Shown: piece by piece, positions 8,601 to 15,177 of the stretch
How the letters are laid out: each line of letters begins with the position of its first letter
Numbering within the stretch: the stretch's first letter is position 1
NCBI GenBank assembly: GCA_029010655.1
Contig: JAQXKW010000241.1
Span: 1 to 20,216, forward strand
Direction: 5' to 3'
Source: Clostridia bacterium
Lineage (GTDB): Bacteria > Bacillota > Clostridia > Oscillospirales > CAG-272
DNA: 20,216 bases
The notes under the pieces: generated by a model
What the model saw: the letters and a program-made list of their open reading frames with translations, nothing else
Told to the model about the DNA's origin: nothing
The model's database searches: none
Translations under genes and position numbers: made by a program

Positions 8601-9425
8601 CTTATTGAACTCCTCCTCGGAATCGCTGATTTGCTTTTCCGCCTCTTCCTTAAAGGCTTTGATTGACTCTGCTCCTATGGGGGCAAGCTTTTCGGAAACC
8701 TCGCTGACCATACTTTCGTATTCGTCGGAATAAATCTTTACCTCGGAACGGTCAATATCCAAGGTAACATATATTTCCGTAAAGCGTGCGTACAGGAACT
8801 CCTCCTCGGGAATTACCATATATGCGTATACATTTCCGTCTCCCACGGAGGTTGTCCCGTAGTTATGTGAGAAGTACATGGGGGAATCTATTATACCCAC
8901 CACCGTGTACTCCATATCGCAGAGTACCTCGGATATGTTAGTTTTTCCCGCCGTGGCATCCAGCGTGAGAACATCTCCTACTTTATATTCGTAACCGTTG
9001 AGGCTTTTTGCGCATATTGCGCACTCGCCTCTGTTTTCGGGATATTCGCCCTCAATCAGCTCCGGACGGTTTATGGGATTTTTGTCGCTGTAACCCGTAG
9101 TTTTGATGCACACAAAATTTTTTTCGCCGGAGAGCTTTGCCAGAACATCGACGGAATAGGAAGCATACGCTTCCTTTACTCCCTCCGTATCCTTTACTTT
9201 ATCTAAGTCCTCTGCGGAAAAGCCTATGGTGGAGAGAAGCTCTATATCCATCATATTCCCTTTATCGAAGCTCTCCTGCGCCGACGCTTTCATTGTGGGA
9301 GCCGCCGCTTTCATTCCGGAGAAAAAGCCCACTCCAAGGCAGATTATAACCGTAATGGAAAGAAACCTGCTGAAGGATTTGCGGAATTCCCTTGCCGTAT
9401 CCTTTGATAATGATTTCAGCTTCAT
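5640..9425 (-). CDS. Large FtsX/MacB-type ABC permease with long extracytoplasmic coiled coil
   Basis: 1261 residues. A first membrane segment (about 18-38) is followed by a MacB-like extracytoplasmic domain. A coiled coil spans about 250-695, broken near 447-508 by a non-coiled insert (NDSGSTCNEIL...). Three membrane segments come next (about 735-845), including the FtsX loop EEQRSQMGAYKALGY. A second module has a segment at about 895-915, an outer domain, and three segments at about 1125-1245 with the second loop ISERVREIATMKVLGFKREE. The coil is built of 7-residue units with a recurrent Gly and Tyr (such as YNKGLED, YNAGLNA, YNDGIAQ), recalling YhgE/Pip-like proteins. FtsX-type permeases usually act mechanically (lipoprotein or peptide export, wall-enzyme control) rather than as classic pores. 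The start lies 3 nt after the ATPase stop, indicating translational coupling. Substrate unknown. Confidence 0.9.
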   Translation of the reverse strand: MKLKSLSKDTAREFRKSFSRFLSITVIICLGVGFFSGMKAAAPTMKASAQESFDKGNMMDIELLSTIGFSAEDLDKVKDTEGVKEAYASYSVDVLAKLSGEKNFVCIKTTGYSDKNPINRPELIEGEYPENRGECAICAKSLNGYEYKVGDVLTLDATAGKTNISEVLCDMEYTVVGIIDSPMYFSHNYGTTSVGDGNVYAYMVIPEEEFLYARFTEIYVTLDIDRSEVKIYSDEYESMVSEVSEKLAPIGAESIKAFKEEAEKQISDSEEEFNKQKDDAYEKLDETKNQLDDAKNQLSDALRKLTDGWDKYNAGYDEYIEQISEAEAQLRAQKNLIADYKRQLAASEKEYNEAEAELKAAREKLDKGRAEYNKGLEDYNAGLNAYNDGIAQLANAKNQLDSAKAELDKARTALDAGWAEYYSGEEKYKESEETLNAGKDEYSENLNTLDEMKAEYTAGTWNDSGSTCNEILRANVTDELWIILNRPTALAQLSKKLAVAGVISVYEIKLAEAKEQIDRGEEELAQAKSALDEAKKQLEDGEAEYISGKKQYDEGLAKYNKEYAESTEKLADAKVRLESAKQTLQSSLTQLNKGEAEYKEGQEKLAAAQARLADAKKQIADGEGQISDGEKKIESSKTAASEKFDVSKKELEDAQKKYDDGKKEYDEGLEQYENAKKDAELKLAEGAAQIQNAKSAFVELDDGKWYIFNRNDVVWNYSGLGQDADRIDAISGLFPAFFLIVAALVCVTTMTRMVEEQRSQMGAYKALGYSKIHILSKYLKYALAAGLAGGVTGQLICVQLFPGIIMKAYEMMYDFGKVKIVVPWHMLGISLLAGIGCTAFVAFLCCHKEVKTAAAQLMRPRAPKAGKKILLERIPFIWNSFNFSFKITLRNLFRYKVRFLMTVVGITGCMALIVSGFGLKNAIDPIVNLQYEKISDYDVIISLYEPYSEAQAEECKREMTANDQSIDRLLFAKQLDITAKSESVPDEPMSHSYLFVPQNITDFEALQHLIDADTGETVKLSDGEAVITGKMAKTLSIDVGDRVTFTYDNTDYSVKVSGIVENYVYHYIYITPDTYKELFGDELTFNSLFASTLDGEVDSEEILLRNSNFLTATKISYICQTMDENFKSLYLVIAVLIVAASALAVVVLYNLTNINISERVREIATMKVLGFKREETDMYVFRENIIMTVIGIVFGNICGYMLCRLIINMVEVDMVVFSRVIQPASYIYSTLITVAITFAVFLLMKSKIRKIDMVEALKSVE

Positions 9426-9428
9426 CTG

Positions 9429-10133
9429 TTACCACTCAATTTCCGACACGTCCATGGGATTTTCATTGACTGTATTCTCTGTTACCCTGCCGTTTTTCAT
9501 TCTGATTACCCTGTCTGCCATAGGGGTTATAGCCGCATTATGCGTAATAAGCACTACGGTCATTCCCTCTTTTTTACAGGTTTCCTGAAGAAGGGCAAGT
9601 ATTTTTTTGCCCGTTATATAATCAAGCGCGCCGGTAGGCTCATCGCAAAGCATAAGCTTCGGGGACTTGGAAAGCGCTCTTGCTATCGCAACTCTCTGCT
9701 GTTCTCCGCCGGAGAGCTGAGACGGGAAATTTGCCGCTCTGTCCCGAAGCCCCACCTTTTCAAGAATCCCGTCTGCATTGACCCCTGAATTTGCAATTTG
9801 CGACGCAAGCTCTACGTTTTCCTTTGCGGTAAGGTTTGGAATCAGGTTATAGAACTGGAACACAAAGCCTATATCGTTTCTGCGGTACAAGGTCATTTCC
9901 TTTTCGTTATATTTGCTGATTTCCTTGCCGTCAACAACTATTCTGCCTTCGTCGCAGGTATCGATTCCGCCGAGAATATTCAGCACCGTGGTTTTTCCCG
10001 CACCGGAGGCGCCCACCACCACGGCGAACTCGCCTTCTTCCACGTTAAAGGTGACCCCGTCGGCGGCGGTGATTGAAACCTCGCCCACACGGTAGCGTTT
10101 ATATACGTTTTCAAATTCAATGTATGAATCCAT
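9429..10133 (-). CDS. ABC transporter ATP-binding protein, MacB/LolD/FtsE-like
   Basis: 234 residues, normal for the family. Walker A is GASGAGKTT (41-49), the Q-loop is at Gln93 (FVFQFYNLIP), the signature is LSGGEQQR (140-147), Walker B ends in CDEPTGALD (163-171) and the H-loop is ITHN (196-199). The FQFYNLIPNLTAKENV and DEPTGALD wording is typical of ATPases that power FtsX-type permeases. AAGGAG lies 7 nt before the ATG. It is the first gene of a three-gene minus-strand unit with the permease and the dockerin glycosidase. It follows the terminator at 10231-10277, but I see no convincing promoter in the remaining 97 bp. Confidence 0.95.
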   Translation of the reverse strand: MDSYIEFENVYKRYRVGEVSITAADGVTFNVEEGEFAVVVGASGAGKTTVLNILGGIDTCDEGRIVVDGKEISKYNEKEMTLYRRNDIGFVFQFYNLIPNLTAKENVELASQIANSGVNADGILEKVGLRDRAANFPSQLSGGEQQRVAIARALSKSPKLMLCDEPTGALDYITGKKILALLQETCKKEGMTVVLITHNAAITPMADRVIRMKNGRVTENTVNENPMDVSEIEW

Positions 10134-10230
10134 AACAGCACTCCTTCAACATCCGTCTGACCCTTTTGCACAGCTTTCCGCCCTGAAGGTCTTTTCACCC
10201 GTCAGGAGTCTGCGGCAATGCAAAAAAGCC

Positions 10231-10277
10231 AAAAATGCGGTGACTGTCCGCCGTTTGCGGACAGTCATCGCTTCTTT
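10231..10277 (-). terminator. Intrinsic terminator after the lipid kinase gene (likely bidirectional)
   Basis: The 15-bp stem GCGGTGACTGTCCGC (10237-10251) pairs with 10257-10271 with one G-T wobble and a 5-nt loop. On the minus strand it runs into ATTTTT, ending the kinase unit. On the plus strand it is followed by TTCTTTTTT. It separates the kinase from the ABC transporter genes downstream. Confidence 0.85.
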
Positions 10278-10297
10278 TTTATGTTTCAAAATAGCTT

Positions 10298-11179
10298 TTA
10301 CAGAACCGTTGCGCTTCTTGCGGCGGCGGTGGCATGGACTGCGTATTTCTTTACGTTCAGCACCGTTTCCCCGTCCACCTGCAATGCGGTGGGTCGGTCG
10401 AACTCCACCTCGATTTCGTGACCGCTGAGTATTGAAACCATTTCCTTATGGCGTATATGCTTTCCCTTGAAAATAGACGGGAATATCATTAAGGTTTTCA
10501 GCTTGGTGCCGCCGTACATAGGCGACACCGTTACGGTCTTTTCGGAATTCAGTCTGTCCTGGGTGGGGGTTGCCATCATGCCCCCTCCGTAGTATCTGCC
10601 GTTCATGGTGGGGGCAAGCCACACCTTTTTATAATTATGAACCTTTCCGTCTACGGTAATCTTTGCGTTTCTTCTCTTATATCCGAACAACAGCCCTTTA
10701 AGAGCTATGGCGGTATAGTTGATTGCTTTACTTCCCGCCGCTCTCAGCTTGTCGCCCTCCTCACAGCAATAGCCGTCTATCCCGTAGCCTATGCCGTTGA
10801 TGAACTTATACTTTTTTCCGTTGATTTCCGCAACGGGCAGATTTTTTATATAATCGTTTACGAGAACCGGCTTTTCGGGGTCCGCTTGAATATCGTTCAT
10901 AAAATCGTTGCCCGTGCCGCAGGCAAAATAATACACATCGTTTGTATATTCAATTCCGAGAGTATCGTTTATGTAGCGGCTGAGAGTGCCGTCGCCCCCT
11001 GCTATGACAATGCTGTCGCCCTCGGACAGCTTACCGATAAAATCCGCATAGTCGGAAATTTTTGTTATATCATAATACTCAAGGTCATTTCCCGAAAGCA
11101 CTTTTTTGAGGTTTTCAGCCCTCGCCGCCCCTCTGCCGTTTGCCGCCTTGGGATTTACAAGGATATGGTATTTCGCCAT
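10298..11179 (-). CDS. Diacylglycerol/sphingosine kinase-family lipid kinase (DagK/YegS/BmrU-like)
   Basis: 293 residues. The family phosphorylates diacylglycerol or related lipids with ATP at the cytoplasmic face of the membrane, recycling diacylglycerol released from lipid-headgroup transfer. Visible motifs are NPKAANGRG near the N-terminus, the nucleotide-binding GGDGT (61-65) and the CGTGNDF loop (87-93). The C-terminal beta-rich half has the PTMNGRYYGGGM segment and a late DRPTALQVDGE strand typical of the family. The frame extends 38 codons further upstream into galM, but the ATG at 11179 is chosen because GGAGGG lies 7 nt before it and homology begins there. It has its own consensus promoter (11216-11244) and a terminator after it, so it is probably a single-gene unit. 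The exact lipid substrate is uncertain. Confidence 0.9.
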   Translation of the reverse strand: MAKYHILVNPKAANGRGAARAENLKKVLSGNDLEYYDITKISDYADFIGKLSEGDSIVIAGGDGTLSRYINDTLGIEYTNDVYYFACGTGNDFMNDIQADPEKPVLVNDYIKNLPVAEINGKKYKFINGIGYGIDGYCCEEGDKLRAAGSKAINYTAIALKGLLFGYKRRNAKITVDGKVHNYKKVWLAPTMNGRYYGGGMMATPTQDRLNSEKTVTVSPMYGGTKLKTLMIFPSIFKGKHIRHKEMVSILSGHEIEVEFDRPTALQVDGETVLNVKKYAVHATAAARSATVL

Positions 11180-11215
11180 CAAGTTTCCCTCCGTGGAAAG
11201 TCTCATACAAAACAG

Positions 11216-11244
11216 ATTATACGACATTTTTGTTGATTTGTCAA
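11216..11244 (-). promoter_or_regulatory. Consensus promoter for the lipid kinase, overlapping the galM stop
   Basis: On the minus strand TTGACA (11244-11239) and TATAAT (11221-11216) are separated by exactly 17 bp. The -35 overlaps the TGA stop of galM (11243-11241). A perfect 7-bp inverted repeat, TTGTTGA/TCAACAA (11247-11230), is centred on the -35 and could be an operator. The expected start is near 11209, giving a leader of about 30 nt. Confidence 0.85.
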
Positions 11245-12293
11245 CAAGAAAACTTAAACTCCGTAGTGTAGTCGTATACGTCGCCTGCCTCAAGCGTGGT
11301 ATCCGTAAACTGCGGATTGTTTACCGCGTCGGGCATTTTCTGAGTTTCAAAGCACACGGCACAGCGGTTCTGCTGTTTTACACCGCCCTTGAACGCAGGG
11401 TCGTCGGGATTCATCATATTTGAAGTATAAATTCCCACGCAGGGCTGGTCTGTATAAACGCTCATTTTTATGCCTGACACAGGTGCTTCAAGGGTACAGC
11501 GCAGCTTAATTTTCCCGTCGTAGTCATTGAAAATAAAGTTATTGTCGTAGCCGCCGTTCTGCTTTTTCATATCGGGATCGCTGTCGAAATCACGCCCGAC
11601 GGCTTTTGGAGTGGTAAAGTCGTATGCGCCGCCCAGAACGCTTATTATTTTGCCCGTGGGGATAATATCGAAGTCCTGCTCGTTCATTGTATCTGCGTCA
11701 ACCCACATAATCTGGTCGGCAACGGAAGCTGTTTCGTACCCTTCAAGATTAAAATATGAGTGGTTTGTCAGATTTATGATTGTCTTTCTGTCGGAGTAAG
11801 CCTCGTAGTGAACGGACAGTCCGCCCTCTGCGGTGAGCTTATATGTAACGGTAACCACCAATGTTCCGGGGTAGTTTTCCTCCATATCGGGGCTGACGTA
11901 TGTAAGGATAAACTGAGGCTCCTCGCCGTCAACTGCTCTCGCACCCCAGACTCTTTTATTAAAGCCTATCTTTCCGCCGTGCGCCGTAAAGGTGCCGCAA
12001 TTGGGATAAAGCTCGTATTTTACACCGTCAAGGGTAAATTCGGAGCGGCTTATTCTGTTTGTTATTCTTCCGATAATCGCACCCTGATAGCCGCCGGAGG
12101 TAAGATAGCCTTCAAGGGTATCAAAGCCGCAGACTACGTCTCTTTCCCGTCCGTCCTTGCCCTTTACCCACAAATTAAGGATTGTTCCGCCGAAATTGGT
12201 AATTCTCGCCCTGACATTGGAGTTGTTTTCAAGGGTATATGCGAAAACCTCGCTTCCGCAGGGGGAGTGTCCGAATGGTTCTTTTACTATCAT
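11241..12293 (-). CDS. galM: Aldose 1-epimerase (mutarotase)
   Basis: 350 residues, the usual size. The enzyme interconverts alpha and beta anomers of galactose or glucose in the cytosol, feeding the Leloir pathway. The fold markers are GRITNRI (75-81), TAHGGKIGFNKRVW with the substrate-binding His105, NLTNHSYFNL with catalytic His178, and FETQKMPDA with the catalytic base Glu316. AAAGGA lies 7 nt before the ATG. It follows galE by 94 bp, but a terminator (12346-12368) separates them, so galM is transcribed separately or by readthrough. Its own promoter is not obvious. It ends inside the -35 of the lipid kinase promoter. Confidence 0.95.
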   Translation of the reverse strand: MIVKEPFGHSPCGSEVFAYTLENNSNVRARITNFGGTILNLWVKGKDGRERDVVCGFDTLEGYLTSGGYQGAIIGRITNRISRSEFTLDGVKYELYPNCGTFTAHGGKIGFNKRVWGARAVDGEEPQFILTYVSPDMEENYPGTLVVTVTYKLTAEGGLSVHYEAYSDRKTIINLTNHSYFNLEGYETASVADQIMWVDADTMNEQDFDIIPTGKIISVLGGAYDFTTPKAVGRDFDSDPDMKKQNGGYDNNFIFNDYDGKIKLRCTLEAPVSGIKMSVYTDQPCVGIYTSNMMNPDDPAFKGGVKQQNRCAVCFETQKMPDAVNNPQFTDTTLEAGDVYDYTTEFKFSC

Positions 12294-12339
12294 ACTGTTA
12301 TCCTTTCAAAATCTCAAAAGTATTGTGCCGTATAAATTT

Positions 12340-12368
12340 ACAAGAAAACGTGGGAAAATCCCACGTTT
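12340..12368 (-). terminator. Intrinsic terminator after galE
   Basis: A perfect 10-bp stem, AAACGTGGGA (12346-12355) with TCCCACGTTT (12359-12368) and loop AAA, runs on the minus strand into TTTTCTTG. It ends the nucleotidyltransferase-galE unit before galM. Confidence 0.75.
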
Positions 12369-12387
12369 CCATAGCTTTATGCAAGGG

Positions 12388-13401
12388 TCAGTCTGTATAG
12401 CCGTCGGGGTTCATTTCCTGCCAGCGCGCCAAGTCCTCGCACATTTCCTCAATTCCCCTTTCAGCCTTCCAGCCCAGCACCTTCAGCGCCTTTTCGGGGT
12501 TTGCATAGCACTCCGCAATATCGCCGGGGCGGCGGGGTCCTATCTTATACTTTACGGTTTTTCCGCTTGCTTTTTCGTATGCTTTTACTATTTCAAGCAC
12601 GGAATAGCCGTTGCCGGTTCCTACGTTAAAGTAGTCAATGCCCTTGTGTGAGTCTGTCCAGTCAAGGGCTTTCAGGTGCGCCAGCGCAAGATCCACTACG
12701 TGAATATAGTCACGCACACCCGTTCCGTCGGGCGTATCGTAGTCGTTGCCGTGAACGGTCAGGCACTCCAGCTTTCCTGCGCCAACCTTTGAAACATAGG
12801 GGAGTAAGTTATTGGGAATACCCTGGGGGTCCTCTCCCATAAGTCCCGATTTATGCGCGCCGATAGGATTGAAATAACGGAGAATTGCCACGGAAAAATC
12901 AGGCTCCGCCACGCACAGATCCGCAAGGATACGCTCTATCATGAGCTTTGTTTCGCCGTAGGGGTTTGTGGTGGAAAGGGGGAAATCCTCTGTTATTGGC
13001 ACGGATTTGGGAAGACCGTACACGGTGGCGGAGGAGGAGAACACTATCTTCTTTACGCCGTAATCTCTCATAATGCGGCAAAGATTAAGAGTGCCCGTCA
13101 GGTTATTATGATAATACTCCAGCGGCTTTTCCACCGATTCGCCCACTGCCTTCAGCCCTGCGAAATGGATAACGGAATCGATTTTGTTCTCACGGAAAAC
13201 CTGCTCCGTTGCACCGTAATCCAGAAGGTCTGCCTTATAGAATTTGGGGCGCTTGCCCGTGATTTTTTCAATTCTGTCAAGCACGCATTCCTTGCTGTTT
13301 GAAAGATTATCCAAGATAACGACGTCGGCACCGATGCCGAGAAGCTCAACAACTGTATGAGAACCGATAAAGCCCGTTCCGCCGGTTATTAAAATTGACA
13401 T
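12388..13401 (-). CDS. galE: UDP-glucose 4-epimerase
   Basis: 337 residues, the family norm. It interconverts UDP-galactose and UDP-glucose (sometimes the N-acetyl forms) using bound NAD. The N-terminal Rossmann motif is GGTGFIGSH (7-15). The catalytic set is Ser123/Ser124 with Tyr148 and Lys152 in SSSATVYG and NPYGETK. The SDR-extended features NPIGAHKSG and FNVGTGNGYS are present. GGAGA lies just upstream of the ATG. It starts 28 bp after the nucleotidyltransferase stop on the same strand, so the two are probably co-transcribed and could together supply UDP-sugars. A terminator follows. No galK or galT is in the window. Confidence 0.97.
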   Translation of the reverse strand: MSILITGGTGFIGSHTVVELLGIGADVVILDNLSNSKECVLDRIEKITGKRPKFYKADLLDYGATEQVFRENKIDSVIHFAGLKAVGESVEKPLEYYHNNLTGTLNLCRIMRDYGVKKIVFSSSATVYGLPKSVPITEDFPLSTTNPYGETKLMIERILADLCVAEPDFSVAILRYFNPIGAHKSGLMGEDPQGIPNNLLPYVSKVGAGKLECLTVHGNDYDTPDGTGVRDYIHVVDLALAHLKALDWTDSHKGIDYFNVGTGNGYSVLEIVKAYEKASGKTVKYKIGPRRPGDIAECYANPEKALKVLGWKAERGIEEMCEDLARWQEMNPDGYTD

Positions 13402-13429
13402 GATTTTCTCCTATGCTTATTTGATAAAA

Positions 13430-14332
13430 TTATTTCCAAAGTCCCTTGGGATATACGCCGTTTTCAATCATTTCGCCCAGCTTTGCAACCACGCCGGGTT
13501 TATCGTCCGCATAGGTTACGCCGTACCACTTTGCGGTAGTTGCGATAACCTCAACGGTGCATTTGCCCTCGTTTTTAAGCTCGCCCACCACATTGGGAAG
13601 GAAGCATTCGCTTTTCAGCGGCTCTCTGTGGGGGTCATTGATAAACGCCTTAAAGCGCTCCTTTGCGCCCGCAAACACGGAGGGGGTGAAGCACCAGAAG
13701 TTCATGGAAACGACGGTTTCGGGAGGGGCTACCACCTTATTGCCGTTTTCGTCCTCAAACTCTCCGCCGCCTGCTACCTTATATATTTTGGTTCTCTCAA
13801 CGATCTCTTTTAGATAGCCGTTTTCCGTAACGCATACACCTCTTGCAACGCTTCCGTTGTCGGTAAGGGTATTGCCCATATGGTAGCCTATCATGGCGTA
13901 CTTGCCCTCGGCGTCTTCGGCACGCTTCAAGAATTCAGCCGCCTTCATGTATGCGTCTCTGCCGTAGAAATCGTCGGAATTGATAACTGCAAAGGAATCG
14001 TTGCCCACAACCTTTTCGGCGCAGAGAATTGCCTGCGTTGTTCCCCAGGGCTTAACTCTATCCGCCGGGATTTTGTCTGCGGGGACAAGATAATCCATGG
14101 TCTGGAAAGCATACTCAACCTTGATTTTTCCCTCAAGGCGCTTTCCGATGGTTTCATGGAAATCGGTTAAATTCTGCTCTTTGATTATAAAGACCACTCT
14201 GTCAAAGCCGGCCTTTATAGCATCGTAGACGGAAAAGTCTATGATGAACTCGCCGTCCTCGGTAAAGGGGTCTATCTGCTTTAAGCCCCCGTAACGGGAG
14301 CCCATGCCTGCTGCAAGTACAAGTAATGTCAT
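13430..14332 (-). CDS. Sugar-1-phosphate nucleotidyltransferase
   Basis: 300 residues. The family joins a sugar 1-phosphate to an NTP to make an NDP-sugar plus pyrophosphate. The N-terminal signature is LAAGMGSRYGGLKQ (6-19). The metal-binding acidic pair lies in INSDDFYG (Asp120/Asp121), and KPWGTTQAI (94-102) aligns with the nucleotide-sugar loop. No C-terminal acyltransferase repeats are present, so it is a stand-alone transferase. The frame opens 20 codons further upstream, but the ATG at 14332 is chosen because CTCCTC on the plus strand gives GAGGAG 7 nt before it, and the signature begins at once. It is the first gene of a unit with galE and is divergent from the Crp-type regulator. With galE next door, UTP and glucose or galactose 1-phosphate are plausible substrates, but sequence alone does not settle this. 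Confidence 0.9.
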   Translation of the reverse strand: MTLLVLAAGMGSRYGGLKQIDPFTEDGEFIIDFSVYDAIKAGFDRVVFIIKEQNLTDFHETIGKRLEGKIKVEYAFQTMDYLVPADKIPADRVKPWGTTQAILCAEKVVGNDSFAVINSDDFYGRDAYMKAAEFLKRAEDAEGKYAMIGYHMGNTLTDNGSVARGVCVTENGYLKEIVERTKIYKVAGGGEFEDENGNKVVAPPETVVSMNFWCFTPSVFAGAKERFKAFINDPHREPLKSECFLPNVVGELKNEGKCTVEVIATTAKWYGVTYADDKPGVVAKLGEMIENGVYPKGLWK

Positions 14333-14442
14333 TTTATTTCTCCTCTGAATTATTCTTTCACTTATTTTATTACATATTATCCCCGATTTCAAACTTATTT
14401 GCTTATATTTACAATTTATTCACAATTTTATGATATGTACTC

Positions 14443-14471
14443 TTGACATTGCCCTCGGAGGTGTATATAAT
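14443..14471 (+). promoter_or_regulatory. Consensus promoter for the Crp-family regulator/transporter operon
   Basis: TTGACA (14443-14448) and TATAAT (14466-14471) are both perfect and separated by 17 bp. Transcription should start near 14478. This rules out the more upstream in-frame ATGs at 14430 and 14472 as main starts, and supports the ATG at 14505. Confidence 0.9.
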
Positions 14472-14473
14472 AT

Positions 14474-14495
14474 GACTGTCTCATTTGAGACAGTC
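14474..14495. promoter_or_regulatory. 22-bp palindrome over the transcription start (candidate operator)
   Basis: The half-site GACTGTCTCA, a TT centre, and the exact reverse complement of the half-site make 10 matched pairs. It covers about -4 to +18 relative to the predicted start and abuts the ribosome site GGAGGA. A 22-bp two-fold site fits the binding mode of Crp/Fnr dimers, so autoregulation by the adjacent gene product is the simplest reading. In RNA it would also form a 9-10 bp hairpin just ahead of the ribosome site. Confidence 0.7.
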
Positions 14496-14504
14496 GGAGG
14501 AAGT

Positions 14505-15167
14505 ATGACGCTTTTTGAAACCGTATCCTCGCTTTTTCTGTTTGAAAACACGGATTTTTCCGCCCTTGACCGACGGTTCGGGATTATGGATTCCGTTACC
14601 GTCAGAAAATATTCGGACGGAGAAATCTTTTTTTCCTGCGGCTCGGAGGGCTTTCCCGTAATTCTTTCCGGCTCTGCGGTAATCGTTTCCGGCAGAGGGG
14701 AAAAGGGCACGGTGCTTCGCAGTCTCGTTTCGGGAGACGCGTTCGGCGCCGCCTCTCTCTTTTCGGAGGAGGGGGAGCACAGAACGGTTGTCCGCGCAAA
14801 GGGCGACTGCTCCGTGGCTATAGTGCCGGTTGAGACTATTAAGACCATACTTGAAAACGAGCCTGTTTGCAGTATGAACTACATACGCTTTCTCTCAGGC
14901 AGAATTTCCTTTCTGAACAGAAAGATTGCCGCCTTTACCGCAGGGTCTGCGGAGGCAAAGCTGGCGGTATATCTTTTAAGTCTGCCGAGCGACAGCGGCG
15001 TGTGCCGTATTCCCTGCCCCATTTCAGCCCTATCCTCAACCCTAAGGATAGGCAGGGCTTCTCTTTACAGGGCTTTTGACGATTTTGCCCGACAGGGTAT
15101 AATCGAAAAAGACGGAAGAATCGTTAGGCTTATCCGTCCCGAAGAATTGAAAATCTTTATTAAATGA
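14505..15167 (+). CDS. Crp/Fnr-family transcriptional regulator
   Basis: 220 residues. An N-terminal cyclic-nucleotide-binding-like beta barrel (about 25-115) is followed by a dimer helix (about 118-155) and a winged helix-turn-helix (about 168-212; ISALSSTLRIGRASLYRAFDDFARQG). The stretch GDAFGAASLF...HRTVVRA aligns with the phosphate-binding cassette of CRP, but the glutamate that contacts the cAMP ribose is Ala (GAA at 81-83 where CRP has GEL). There is no cysteine set for an FNR-type cluster. The ligand is thus probably not cAMP or a standard Fe-S sensor. The start at 14505 is chosen by the promoter position and the GGAGGA ribosome site. It is the first gene of a four-gene operon; the next gene starts 10 bp after its stop. 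It probably controls its own operon through the palindrome at 14474-14495. Confidence 0.9.
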   Translation: MTLFETVSSLFLFENTDFSALDRRFGIMDSVTVRKYSDGEIFFSCGSEGFPVILSGSAVIVSGRGEKGTVLRSLVSGDAFGAASLFSEEGEHRTVVRAKGDCSVAIVPVETIKTILENEPVCSMNYIRFLSGRISFLNRKIAAFTAGSAEAKLAVYLLSLPSDSGVCRIPCPISALSSTLRIGRASLYRAFDDFARQGIIEKDGRIVRLIRPEELKIFIK

Positions 15168-15177
15168 GGTATAAATT

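Noticed and set aside
10637..11236. Plus-strand open frame of 199 codons opposite the lipid kinase
   Set aside because: It lies wholly antisense to a clear kinase gene, has no recognisable domain, and is explained by the base composition of the opposite strand. The same applies to the long plus-strand frames at 227-928, 6453-6938, 7551-7946, 11760-12335 and 17951-18565.
11180..11293. Upstream extension of the lipid kinase to 11293
   Set aside because: It would overlap the end of galM and place the consensus promoter inside the coding region; the ATG at 11179 has an ideal ribosome site and begins the conserved domain.
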